The notes below the pieces were generated by a model. That model worked only from the letters and a program-made list of their open reading frames with translations. It was not told the DNA's origin and did no database searches. The translations under genes were made by a program, and so were the position numbers. Shown here one piece after another: positions 24,062-32,530 of a DNA stretch of 64,000 bases. The first letter of the stretch is position 1; each line of letters begins with the position of its first letter. Source of the DNA: Alkalihalobacterium sp048323755 (GTDB lineage Bacteria; Bacillota; Bacilli; Bacillales; Bacillaceae_F); the NCBI RefSeq assembly GCF_048323755.1, contig NZ_JBLWFS010000015.1:34755-98754 (forward strand), written 5' to 3'.

Positions 24062-25170
24062 ACGTCTAGACCTCCTGCACTCGACTGACTCTTCCACTGT
24101 TTAATAAGTAGAATGAGACAGAGTACGATAGGAATTCCGAATTGAAAAGGTAAATGAAGAAAATACGGTACAAGGGCTAACCCTTCTTCATAATGCTCAA
24201 CAATGTTATCAGCAATGATCACCGAGAAGAAGGCTAACAGCATAGAGGTAGGAAACAAAAAAGCCCGATAAGGAATTTTAAATAAATGTTCTAGCCCTTT
24301 TACTCCTACATATAAAAAAATACCGGCCTTAATCATAATTCCAAACATCAATATAAAGACCACTAGAACATCAACTCGTTCAAAAAAATCAAACACTTCT
24401 ATTTCTCTAGCAGCAACTAAAAGAGGGAAGCTGGAACGAACTTTAATATCTACCCCTAACGTGACAATTTGAATCACATTGGAATAGGCAATTAATAAGC
24501 CACTTATGATAACAGCAACCACCCCAACATTACCAACATACTGAAAATGATTAGTTTGTGTCATCAATAGTGTACATACAATAAGTTCTCCATAAGGAAA
24601 AGTTACCATTGTCGGAAAAACAGCGTCGATTACCGGTCCGATTCCATCTTCTAAAACAGGGAGAAGTTGTTGAAAATCAAGATCTCCACCAATAAACAAG
24701 AAAACTCCTACTAAAAATAAGGCAAGAACAATAAACGGGCCGATGACTTCAGTCATTCTCGCAAATACTTCAATACCGAGATAGAGCGCATACGCTAATA
24801 GTAAACACATGACTAATGGAATAATTTCAACCGGTGTAAGCGGTAGTATGGTGGTTAGTATCAACTCTCCAAAATCTCTAAGTACCCTCGCCGCAATGTA
24901 AATAAAGTAAATGATATAAAAAAATATAATGGCTTTTCCAACCACTTTACCAAATCCCGTTTCAATTAGTTCGAATATATTTTTTCCAGGAATTCGACTT
25001 AAGAGAAAAAAATAACCAAGCACAATAATGACCCCAAATGACGTTGCAATTAATTCAGCCAACCAATAATTTTGTTTAGCCTCTTCACCCGCACCAACAA
25101 CAACGGCGCTTCCTACTAAAAAAATGATTAACACAAGTAATAATTGCCAAAGCGATATTCTTTCTTTCAT
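24058..25170 (-). CDS. Germinant receptor subunit B (GerAB/GerKB family permease-like)
   Basis: 370 aa with about ten membrane helices of the amino-acid permease-like spore germination family. Its ATG overlaps the stop of the small D gene (ATGA), and its stop overlaps subunit A. In this family the B subunit binds the germinant. Hydrophobic cores such as IALWQLLLVLIIFLVGSAVVV-type first helix and YNYWLAELIATSFG-like loop are visible. Confidence 0.93.
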   Translation of the reverse strand: MKERISLWQLLLVLIIFLVGSAVVVGAGEEAKQNYWLAELIATSFGVIIVLGYFFLLSRIPGKNIFELIETGFGKVVGKAIIFFYIIYFIYIAARVLRDFGELILTTILPLTPVEIIPLVMCLLLAYALYLGIEVFARMTEVIGPFIVLALFLVGVFLFIGGDLDFQQLLPVLEDGIGPVIDAVFPTMVTFPYGELIVCTLLMTQTNHFQYVGNVGVVAVIISGLLIAYSNVIQIVTLGVDIKVRSSFPLLVAAREIEVFDFFERVDVLVVFILMFGIMIKAGIFLYVGVKGLEHLFKIPYRAFLFPTSMLLAFFSVIIADNIVEHYEEGLALVPYFLHLPFQFGIPIVLCLILLIKQWKSQSSAGGLDV

Positions 25171-25409
25171 TGCTGCCTCTCTTGTTTCTTTTGATTTTTA
25201 TTCTTTTTGCTTTGTATGTCATGGGAAATCGCCACCAATAAACCAACGACAACTGCACCGATGACAATCATTCTCCGTGACCCCATTTCAAACCAAATTA
25301 AAAAAAGAAAGCTTTCCAATAAAGAAATTTGACCATATACAAAGAAGTTCAACACCGTCATCAATAAAACCATTCCAAATAAAACAAGAAAAAATGCGAT
25401 TGTCACCAT
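25167..25409 (-). CDS. Germinant receptor D-type small membrane protein
   Basis: 80 aa with two membrane helices (about 3-25 and 47-63) and a basic Lys/Gln-rich tail. Its position, first in a germinant-receptor operon and overlapping the B gene, and its size fit the D subunits found with several Bacillus Ger receptors, which modulate receptor activity. Assignment is from context and topology rather than a distinctive motif. Confidence 0.72.
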   Translation of the reverse strand: MVTIAFFLVLFGMVLLMTVLNFFVYGQISLLESFLFLIWFEMGSRRMIVIGAVVVGLLVAISHDIQSKKNKNQKKQERQQ

Positions 25410-25438
25410 ACATTCACCTATTCATACCGTTATTTTCC

Positions 25439-25468
25439 TAGTATTTTCTTTGTATATTTCTTTTATGT
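25439..25468 (-). promoter_or_regulatory. Candidate sigma-G promoter of the germinant-receptor operon
   Basis: On the minus strand ACATA (25468-25464), 18 bp, then AATACTA (25445-25439) resemble the forespore sigma-G pattern GHATR-N18-CATWMTA. The -35 like bases fall inside the target-site duplication of MITE copy 2. Confidence 0.4.
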
Positions 25469-25469
25469 A

Positions 25470-25653
25470 GGCTGTTTTCGTAAACTTTGTTGCTTTTGGA
25501 CCGTTTTTTGAAAATAAAATAGCCTTTTCAAGACAAATTCATTTGTCTGAACGGCTATTTTATTTTCAAAAGCTTCACGCTAGCGTGAAGAGCAAAGCAT
25601 TCGCTTGGCTTACGGTCCAAAAGCACGGAGCAACAATCTTTGTGAAAAGAGCC
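25470..25653. mobile_element. MITE-like structured repeat, copy 2 (184 bp)
   Basis: Same length, orientation, ends (GGCTGTTTTCG ... GAAAAGAGCC) and fold as copy 1, flanked by perfect 8-bp direct repeats TTTATGTA (25462-25469 and 25654-25661). The central hairpin has different arm sequences (18-bp outer arms 25507-25524/25553-25570) but stays paired, and the small hairpin TTCACGC-TA-GCGTGAA carries a paired change relative to copy 1. The conserved loop GACAAATTCATTTGTC is kept. There is no ORF. Confidence 0.85.
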
Positions 25654-25674
25654 TTTATGTAAGACAAATCGAAT

Positions 25675-25712
25675 TTAAAAAAAGCCCACCAATACGGGGG
25701 ACTCATCAGGCT
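25675..25712 (-). terminator. Probable terminator of the VWA-like gene
   Basis: AGCCC...GGGCT-like pairing between 25683-25690 and 25696-25712, with CCACC/GGGGG inside and a run of A (25675-25682) giving seven U on the minus transcript. Confidence 0.45.
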
Positions 25713-25746
25713 CTATTTATTCAAATCGTTTCTATAGTCTTAAAGA

Positions 25747-26154
25747 TTATTTAATTAATAATTTCTTTCCAAAAGGTACTTTCGGTGAGAAGCCTCCAGG
25801 AATTATCCAAAAAAGTTCATAGTTGATTTCCATATCTTCAACCACATAACCAGTAACATCGGTTATGTAAAATAATGTTTCAATCTCATTTTCATTGGCC
25901 CATTCCAACACTTCCGTATAAGAAGATTTCCCATGAGTGAAATATTGAATATCGCTATTATCTGTTGATGTCAATTCACGTATTTTATAGTCGGCTAAGA
26001 TCAATTGGGTTTCTGGTTTTAATTCATGAAAAAGTTTTACAATATTCGAAATCGTCTCGGTCGGATAGTCCGTAGTAGACGTATCAACTGCAAGTGCAAT
26101 TTTTTTGTCCTCACGTCTAGAAAGAATAATTAATAAGTCCTTTTGCCATCTCAT
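25747..26154 (-). CDS. Stand-alone VWA-like domain protein (DUF2201 C-terminal type)
   Basis: 135 aa; ATG with AGGAGGAG upstream. IALAVDTSTTDYPTETI is a MIDAS-like VWA start, and FWIIPGGFSPKVPFGKKL resembles the end of the DUF2201 putative metallopeptidase/VWA family. Full-length relatives are usually near 400 aa with a separate N-terminal domain, and often pair with a MoxR ATPase; neither is present here. It may be a genuine short family or a relic that kept its own ribosome site. Family call moderate. Confidence 0.6.
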   Translation of the reverse strand: MRWQKDLLIILSRREDKKIALAVDTSTTDYPTETISNIVKLFHELKPETQLILADYKIRELTSTDNSDIQYFTHGKSSYTEVLEWANENEIETLFYITDVTGYVVEDMEINYELFWIIPGGFSPKVPFGKKLLIK

Positions 26155-26271
26155 TGCCTCATCTCCTCCTCAAGTAAAGCTGAACATCTTCTAGTTTATA
26201 ATAAATGCTCGTTAAATATTTTATTATCGAGTGTATATTTTAAAAACTCTCAATAAAATTGTTAATTTTTT

Positions 26272-26327
26272 GGGCTGTTTTCCTATCCTTTATTGCTTTT
26301 GGACCATTTTTTGAAATTTTGTTGTTT
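26272..26327. repeat. Fragment of the 184-bp MITE-like repeat
   Basis: GGGCTGTTTTCC...TTGCTTTTGGACCATTTTTTGAAA matches the first about 50 bp of copy 2 with several changes, then similarity is lost. No right end or target duplication is seen. Confidence 0.6.
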
Positions 26328-26549
26328 TATTTAGAACAACATTTTAAGTTACTTCATACTTTCCAGAAAATTGCACAGGCTATTATATGATGTTAACTAG
26401 TTAAAAACTACCTTTTGTTTGAAAAATTGTAAAGATAAGTGTCATTTTTTAATTGTATATTTAAATATTTAAGGTATATTAAGTCGAAATGTGTCGAACG
26501 TCAGAGGACAGATGTCATTTAATTGGAAAAAGAATGGTGTATAGTTACT

Positions 26550-26563
26550 TGTAAGCATTTACA
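26550..26563. promoter_or_regulatory. Candidate catabolite-responsive element (cre) before nupN
   Basis: TGTAAGCATTTACA has perfect TGTAA/TTACA arms and differs from the CcpA cre consensus TGTAANCGNTNACA only at one central base. It lies about 85 bp before the nupN start. Confidence 0.5.
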
Positions 26564-26647
26564 TACTTAATAACATACTTAAGACTAACTAACATTCTGT
26601 ACTAAATTCGACAACATCACATTATTTCTATTCAGGGGGTTTAACAC

Positions 26648-27760
26648 ATGAAGAAAAGTAAATCACTTCTACTATCCATCATCCTCGCAGGCGGAACACT
26701 ACTTGGGGCTTGTGGTACTGGTGGAGACGAAGCAGAAACTGCTCCAGAAACAGATGGACAAGCTGCACCTACTGAAGATGTAGCTGAAGATTTCACAGTG
26801 GCAATGGTAACGGATACAGGTGGAATTGACGATAAGTCATTTAACCAATCGGCTTGGGAAGGTATGACACAATTCGGGAATGATTTTGGCCTGACTGAAG
26901 GAACTGATTACAAATACTTACAGTCAACTGCTGCAGCTGATTATGGTCCAAATTTAAATTCACTTATTCGTGAAAACTACGACCTTGTATGGGGAATTGG
27001 ATTTTTAATGGCAAGTGACATTAAAGCAGTTGCAACACAGCGTCCTGAAGCACAACTTGCAATTGTTGATATGGTTGTCACAGACGATGATGATCAACTC
27101 ATCCCAAATGTTGCAAACATTACATTTAAAGAGCATCAAGGGTCGTTTTTAGTTGGAGTTATTGCTGGTATGCACACAGAATCTAACAAAGTAGGCTTCC
27201 TTGGTGGTGTTGACGGTGCACTTATTAAAAAGTTTGAAAATGGGTTTAAAGCTGGTGTGAAATCAGTAAATCCTGATGCTGAAATTATTGTCCAATACGC
27301 TGAAGATTTTAATGACGCATCAAAAGGTCAACAAATCGCTAATGCCATGTACAGCCAAGGTGCTGATATCATTTATCATGCAGCTGGTGGTACTGGTAAT
27401 GGATTATTTACTGAAGCAAAAAATCGTAAGCGTAACAATGAAAACGTTTGGGCAATCGGTGTAGACCGTGACCAACATGAAGAAGGACTTCCTGAAAACG
27501 TAACATTAACTTCAATGATTAAACGTGTAGACACTGCTTTATATCTTGTAAATGAACAAACAATGAGCGGCCAATTCCCTGGTGGTGAAGTATTAGAATT
27601 TGGATTAGAAGAAGAAGCGGTTGGAATCGCTCCTACAACAGATAATGTTTCTGAAGAAGCATTATCCGCTGTTGAAGAGTACATCCAAAAAATCCAATCT
27701 GGAGAAATTGAAGTACCACAAACAGATGAAACATTGGAAGAGTTTCAGAAAAATCTATAA
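26648..27760 (+). CDS. nupN: Nucleoside ABC transporter substrate-binding lipoprotein (BMP/Med family)
   Basis: 370 aa. A lipoprotein signal with lipobox TLLGAC is followed by an acidic linker and a BMP-family domain (VAMVTDTGGIDDKSFNQSAWEG; GSFLVGVIAG; GVDRDQHEEGLPENV). The family binds purine nucleosides. It is the first gene of a four-gene set matching B. subtilis nupNOPQ (guanosine/nucleoside uptake). GGGGG lies upstream of the ATG. A strong hairpin follows the gene, probably keeping the binding protein in excess over the permease parts. Confidence 0.93.
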   Translation: MKKSKSLLLSIILAGGTLLGACGTGGDEAETAPETDGQAAPTEDVAEDFTVAMVTDTGGIDDKSFNQSAWEGMTQFGNDFGLTEGTDYKYLQSTAAADYGPNLNSLIRENYDLVWGIGFLMASDIKAVATQRPEAQLAIVDMVVTDDDDQLIPNVANITFKEHQGSFLVGVIAGMHTESNKVGFLGGVDGALIKKFENGFKAGVKSVNPDAEIIVQYAEDFNDASKGQQIANAMYSQGADIIYHAAGGTGNGLFTEAKNRKRNNENVWAIGVDRDQHEEGLPENVTLTSMIKRVDTALYLVNEQTMSGQFPGGEVLEFGLEEEAVGIAPTTDNVSEEALSAVEEYIQKIQSGEIEVPQTDETLEEFQKNL

Positions 27761-27775
27761 TCATCATTAAATGGT

Positions 27776-27869
27776 AGGCGGTCTCAATTGTGTCTCGCAA
27801 CCTGCATCCCGAACATCTTACACTTTCTGGGGTTAAAGGGCTTGACTACTCCATGAGACCGCCTTTTTT
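27776..27869 (+). terminator. Long-loop terminator/attenuator between nupN and nupO
   Basis: AGGCGGTCTCA (27776-27786) pairs perfectly with TGAGACCGCCT (27854-27864), followed by TTTTTT. The enclosed 67 nt is much longer than a usual terminator loop and contains C- and G-runs that may pair internally. Confidence 0.75.
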
Positions 27870-28017
27870 ATTGATAAATTTTTATCAGTGTCGCTATTAG
27901 GCGTTTTGTTCTCGTTATTTCTTAATTAATATTGCCTACAAAGGTAAAATAAGACCTTGACCTGATAGCTAACTGTATTGATTGTCTTAGGAAACATTTC
28001 TGTTGGAGGTGTGACAT

Positions 28018-29547
28018 TTGAGTTATGTAATTGAAATGAAGAACATTCGTAAAGAATTTCCTGGTATCGTCGCGAATGACAATGTAACGCTTCAATTAAA
28101 ACAAGGTGAAATTCATGCTTTACTTGGTGAAAATGGTGCCGGAAAATCTACACTTATGAATGTTTTGTTTGGACTATATCAACCTGAACAAGGTGACATC
28201 CTTGTGAAAGGGAAACCTGTTAAAATTACCGATCCTAATGTGGCTAATCGTCTAGGTATCGGAATGGTTCACCAACACTTTATGCTGGTGGAGAAATTCA
28301 CTGTAACTGAAAATATTATTTTAGGAAAAGAACCAACAGCAAGAGGCAAAATTAATATTAAGAAAGCGGCAAAAGAAGTCGAAACGATTTCTAAACAATA
28401 CGGTTTATCTGTGGACCCTCATGCCAAAATTGAAAATATCTCGGTTGGGATGCAACAACGTGTTGAAATATTAAAAACTTTATATCGAGGAGCAGAAATT
28501 TTAATTTTTGATGAACCGACAGCTGCGCTAACTCCGCAGGAAATCAAGGAACTAATTCAAATTATGAAAAAACTAGTTTCTGAAGGGAAATCCATCATTT
28601 TAATTACTCACAAGCTTAAAGAAATTATGGAAGTTTGTGATCGTTGTACGGTTATCCGCCGTGGCAAAGGGATCGGCACAGTTGACATATCCGAGTCTAC
28701 TCCTGATAGTTTAGCCGCTATGATGGTCGGCCGTGAAGTTAACTTTTCCGTTGAGAAAGACCCTGCCGAACCAAAACATACTGTACTTAACATCGAACAA
28801 TTAATTGTAAAAGACGCACGAGAAGTCAGCGCAGTGAATGAGTTGAATTTAGAGGTAAAAGCTGGCGAAATTCTTGGGATTGCAGGGGTCGATGGCAACG
28901 GTCAATCCGAATTAATCGAAGCGATTACAGGCTTAAAAAAACCGACTAGCGGAAAACTCACTTTGAATGGACAAGATATTACGAATTTACCCCCTCGTAA
29001 AGTAACAGAATCAGGTGTTGGACATATCCCACAAGACCGCCATAAGCACGGACTCGTTCTTGATTTTACGATTGGTGAGAATATCGTTCTTCAAACGTAC
29101 TATCAACAGCCTTATTCGAAGTCTGGCGTTCTTAACTTCAAAGAAATTTATAAAAAAGCAAATGAATTAATTACAGATTATGATGTTCGAACTCCAAGTG
29201 AGCACACCTTAGCTCGTGCTTTATCTGGTGGGAATCAACAAAAAGCAATTATTGCTCGCGAGGTCGATCGTTCTCCTGACCTACTCATAGCTGCTCAACC
29301 GACTCGCGGATTAGATGTCGGAGCCATTGAGACTATTCATCGTCGCTTAATTAAAGAAAGGGATAAAGGTAAAGCCGTTTTACTCATTTCTTTCGAGCTT
29401 GATGAAATCTTAAACGTTAGCGACCGCATTGCCGTTATCTATGAAGGGAAAATTGTAGCTATCGTTAATGCGAACGAAACAAATGAAAATGAACTCGGCC
29501 TACTGATGGCTGGAGGCTCAGTGAAAAAGGCAGGTGATCCATCGTGA
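28018..29547 (+). CDS. nupO: Nucleoside ABC transporter, double ATPase
   Basis: 509 aa from a TTG at 28018 with GGAGGT seven bases upstream. Two ABC ATPase halves: the first has GENGAGKST, signature SVGMQQR and Walker B LIFDEPTAAL; the second has a degenerate Walker A (GVDGNGQSE), signature LSGGNQQK and LIAAQPTRGLDVGA. This asymmetric double ATPase is typical of the sugar/nucleoside CUT2-like group. It energises NupPQ. Its stop overlaps the GTG of nupP (GTGA). Confidence 0.95.
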   Translation: MSYVIEMKNIRKEFPGIVANDNVTLQLKQGEIHALLGENGAGKSTLMNVLFGLYQPEQGDILVKGKPVKITDPNVANRLGIGMVHQHFMLVEKFTVTENIILGKEPTARGKINIKKAAKEVETISKQYGLSVDPHAKIENISVGMQQRVEILKTLYRGAEILIFDEPTAALTPQEIKELIQIMKKLVSEGKSIILITHKLKEIMEVCDRCTVIRRGKGIGTVDISESTPDSLAAMMVGREVNFSVEKDPAEPKHTVLNIEQLIVKDAREVSAVNELNLEVKAGEILGIAGVDGNGQSELIEAITGLKKPTSGKLTLNGQDITNLPPRKVTESGVGHIPQDRHKHGLVLDFTIGENIVLQTYYQQPYSKSGVLNFKEIYKKANELITDYDVRTPSEHTLARALSGGNQQKAIIAREVDRSPDLLIAAQPTRGLDVGAIETIHRRLIKERDKGKAVLLISFELDEILNVSDRIAVIYEGKIVAIVNANETNENELGLLMAGGSVKKAGDPS

Positions 29548-30599
29548 AGAAAGCACTAGATTCAAAGTTATCTCATCTTCTCTTTCCTCTTATCGCTGTC
29601 TTATTTGGTATTATTATCGGAGCAATTATTATGTTACTTAGTGGCAATAACCCGATAACTGGCTACTCAGCGTTAGTCAGAGGGATTTTTGGAGACATGT
29701 ATTTTATAGGTGAGACACTCCGTACGATGACACCACTTATTTTAGCTGGTTTAGCCGTTGCTTTTGCTTTTCGTACGGGTCTGTTCAATATCGGTGTTGA
29801 AGGACAACTGATCGTGGGCTGGTTAGCTTCTGTCTATGTAGGACTTGCTTTCGACTTACCAGCAATCATTCACCTTCCACTCGCTATTGGAGCAGGTGCT
29901 CTTGCTGGAGCTTTTTGGGGTTTAATTCCTGGACTTCTAAAAGCGCGTTTTCATGTTCATGAAGTCATTGTGACGATCATGATGAATTATATCGCCTTAT
30001 ATGTTGTCAATTACATCATTAGAAGCTTTTTATTAGAGCCCGGTGAGCGTACAGGAACGATCAACCCTTCCGCATCTCTTGCTTCACCCTTTTTACAGTC
30101 AATTACCGACTTTTCAAGGTTACACTACGGTATTCTCGTCGCTATTGCCGCATGTTTTGTTCTCTGGTTTGTGCTCTGGAAAACGGCAAAAGGCTTTGAA
30201 CTACGTTCTGTTGGATTTAACCAACACGCATCAGAATATGCGGGAATGAATGTAAAGACAAATATCGTATTATCGATGGTCATTTCCGGTGCTTTCGCTG
30301 GTGTTGCTGGTGCCATGGAAGGTCTAGGTACTTATCAATATATGACTGTAATGTCCGGTTTTACAGGCGTTGGATTTGATGGGATCGCCGTTGCCCTTCT
30401 CGGTGCAAACACTGCCATTGGTGTTGTACTTGCTGCAGGATTATTCGGGGGACTGAAAATTGGAGCTTTAAATATGCAATCTCAAGCTGGCATCCCAACT
30501 GAATTAGTAGATATCGTTATTGCATTAATCATCTTTTTTGTAGCATCCAGTTACTTAGTTCGTTGGATTATTAGCCGATTGAAAAAGGAGGGCATTTAA
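29544..30599 (+). CDS. nupP: Nucleoside ABC transporter permease 1
   Basis: 351 aa from a GTG overlapping the nupO stop. About eight to nine membrane helices of the BPD_transp_2 family; conserved segments include GLAVAFAFRTGLFNIGVEGQLI and FDGIAVALLGANTAIGVVLAAGLFG. With NupQ it forms the nucleoside channel. Confidence 0.93.
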   Translation: MKKALDSKLSHLLFPLIAVLFGIIIGAIIMLLSGNNPITGYSALVRGIFGDMYFIGETLRTMTPLILAGLAVAFAFRTGLFNIGVEGQLIVGWLASVYVGLAFDLPAIIHLPLAIGAGALAGAFWGLIPGLLKARFHVHEVIVTIMMNYIALYVVNYIIRSFLLEPGERTGTINPSASLASPFLQSITDFSRLHYGILVAIAACFVLWFVLWKTAKGFELRSVGFNQHASEYAGMNVKTNIVLSMVISGAFAGVAGAMEGLGTYQYMTVMSGFTGVGFDGIAVALLGANTAIGVVLAAGLFGGLKIGALNMQSQAGIPTELVDIVIALIIFFVASSYLVRWIISRLKKEGI

Positions 30600-31562
30600 A
30601 TGGACTTTCTACAAATCTTAGGTTTAATCATCCCGGCTGCTATATTTTCAGCTGCCCCTCTTATTTTTACAGCGATCGGTGGATTATTTAGTGAGCGATC
30701 TGGTGTTGTTAATATTGGGCTTGAAGGTTTAATGGTAATTGGTGCCTTCGTCGGTATAGTTGCAACTCTTACACTAGAAAGTATGGGGCTTGGTGCTGCA
30801 TCTCCTTGGATTGCTTTCATATTTGCGATTTTGGCTGGTATGGTGTTCTCTTTATTTCATGCAGTTGCCTCAATTACCTTAAAAGCTGACCAAATCGTAA
30901 GTGGTGTTGCACTAAACTTTTTAGCACTTGGTTTAGCTGTATTTTTAGTTAAAAATATTTATCAAAAAGGACAAACTGACTTTGTTCAAAACTTAATTTA
31001 TCGTATTAATGTACCTGTATTAAGTGAAATACCAATCATTGGAAGATTATTCTTCTCGAATGCTTATGTAACGTCTTATATTGCGATCGGTGTAGCTTTC
31101 GCTGTCTGGTATGTAGTCTTCTATACACCATTTGGTCTTCGCTTACGTTCTGTTGGTGAACATCCGATGGCCGCTGATACAATGGGAATAAACGTGATTA
31201 AAATGCGTTATATTGGAGTTATGCTAAGCGGTGCTTTTGCAGCTATGGGTGGGGCTGTTTATGCCTTAACCATCTCAGGAAACTTCGCTGCTGGAACGAT
31301 CGCTGGACAAGGGTTTATGGCATTAGCAGCTTTAATCTTCGGAAAATGGCACCCACTTGGAGCTTTAGGTGCGGCCCTCTTTTTCGGACTCGCTCAATCG
31401 TTAAGTATAGTGGGACAACAAATCCCTGTTTTGCAAGATATACCGCAAGTATTCTTACTGATTGCACCATATGTATTAACGATATTAGCTCTTGCAGGAC
31501 TTGTTGGAAGAGCTGATGCGCCAAAAGCTATTGGTAAACCATATGAAAAAGGATCTAGATAA
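30600..31562 (+). CDS. nupQ: Nucleoside ABC transporter permease 2
   Basis: 320 aa, starting directly after the nupP stop with AAGGAGG upstream. It has the BPD_transp_2 fold, with SERSGVVNIGLEGLMVIGA and GQGFMALAALIFGKWHPLGA motifs. It is the second permease, and the operon ends at the hairpin at 31575. Confidence 0.93.
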   Translation: MDFLQILGLIIPAAIFSAAPLIFTAIGGLFSERSGVVNIGLEGLMVIGAFVGIVATLTLESMGLGAASPWIAFIFAILAGMVFSLFHAVASITLKADQIVSGVALNFLALGLAVFLVKNIYQKGQTDFVQNLIYRINVPVLSEIPIIGRLFFSNAYVTSYIAIGVAFAVWYVVFYTPFGLRLRSVGEHPMAADTMGINVIKMRYIGVMLSGAFAAMGGAVYALTISGNFAAGTIAGQGFMALAALIFGKWHPLGALGAALFFGLAQSLSIVGQQIPVLQDIPQVFLLIAPYVLTILALAGLVGRADAPKAIGKPYEKGSR

Positions 31563-31574
31563 CAAAAAGAAATT

Positions 31575-31609
31575 GGCATTCCAGGATTTGTTCCGGTGAA
31601 TGCCTTTTT
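31575..31609 (+). terminator. Terminator of the nup operon
   Basis: GGCATTC (31575-31581) pairs with GAATGCC (31598-31604), followed by TTTTT. Confidence 0.8.
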
Positions 31610-31712
31610 CATATCCTAATATAAAGAATGAGAAGGTGGCAAGATAATTAAAAATAATAAAACGAGGGACTGTTTCCCATACTAACTGTAATTCATATAA
31701 AGGAGCTTTTCT

Positions 31713-32516
31713 ATGCCTGAATTACCGGAAATGGAAAACTATAAAAATTTACTTAATCAAAAGATACAAGGAAAAGCGATTTCAAATGTTACTGTAACTC
31801 GTGAAAAAACGATCAATACAAACGTTGAACTATTTAAACAGAGTGTTATGAATAAAAGAGTTATAAAGGTTTCACGTCGTGCCAAGCATTTAATATTTGA
31901 ACTGGATTCAGGAATGAATTTACTTCTCCATTTAATGTTAGGCGGTTGGATGTATTATGGTAATGAACAAGATCAACCAGACCGAACCAAACAAGTCACT
32001 CTTTCATTTGGTACTGAACAACTATTTTTCATTGGCCTTCGACTAGGGTTTCTACATCTTATAAATGATCAGAAATTACAAGACGAATTTAAAGAGCTCG
32101 GTCCAGAACCATTAGATCCTAGCTTCACTTATGAAACATTTGTAAAATTAGTTCAAAATAGAAGAGGAATGCTCAAAACAACATTAGTCAATCAATCATT
32201 TATTGCTGGCATCGGTAACTGTTACTCAGACGAAATCTGTTTTCAAGCCCAGTTAAAGCCAACTAAAAAATTTAACGAACTAAAAGAACAACAAATAAAA
32301 GCACTGTTTGATGCTATGATTACTATTTTTCATTCAGGTATTCAACAAGGCGGCTATATGGATTCCCCATTCACAAAAGATGATCAATTAACCGGTAAGT
32401 ACCAAACACTCGTCTATGATCGAGAAGGAAGCCCTTGTTCAAGATGTAATGGAACAATTATATTAGAGCAAGTCTCTTCAAGAAAAACGTTTTTCTGTCA
32501 AAATTGTCAACTTTAA
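31713..32516 (+). CDS. Fpg/Nei-family DNA glycosylase
   Basis: 267 aa; GGAG upstream of the ATG. It has the N-terminal catalytic PELPE (Pro2, Glu3), the RRAKHLIFEL lysine loop, the helix-two-turn-helix with NQSFIAGIGNCYSDEICF, and a C-terminal zinc finger (CSRC...CQNC). These enzymes remove oxidised bases and nick abasic sites. The start PELPEMENY differs from typical MutM (PELPEVE), so it may be a paralogue rather than the main MutM. It forms a repair pair with the endonuclease IV gene 14 bp downstream. Confidence 0.9.
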   Translation: MPELPEMENYKNLLNQKIQGKAISNVTVTREKTINTNVELFKQSVMNKRVIKVSRRAKHLIFELDSGMNLLLHLMLGGWMYYGNEQDQPDRTKQVTLSFGTEQLFFIGLRLGFLHLINDQKLQDEFKELGPEPLDPSFTYETFVKLVQNRRGMLKTTLVNQSFIAGIGNCYSDEICFQAQLKPTKKFNELKEQQIKALFDAMITIFHSGIQQGGYMDSPFTKDDQLTGKYQTLVYDREGSPCSRCNGTIILEQVSSRKTFFCQNCQL

Positions 32517-32530
32517 AGTAGGTGATACAC

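Larger units (their letters stand above)
26155..26647. other. 493-bp intergenic region with a MITE fragment and a cre-like site
   Basis: The region between the VWA-like gene and nupN holds a decayed left end of the 184-bp repeat (26272-26327) and a cre-like palindrome (26550-26563). No coding sequence was recognised, and no clear sigma-A promoter for nupN could be picked. Confidence 0.5.

Noticed and set aside
25683..25712. CTGATGAG motif on the minus strand suggesting a hammerhead ribozyme core
   Set aside because: No GAAA core strand or three-stem arrangement follows; the segment reads better as the terminator of the adjacent gene.
27787..27853. Known purine, preQ1 or c-di-GMP riboswitch in the nupN-nupO gap
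   Set aside because: None of the conserved aptamer core sequences of those classes is present; kept only as an unexplained long loop.
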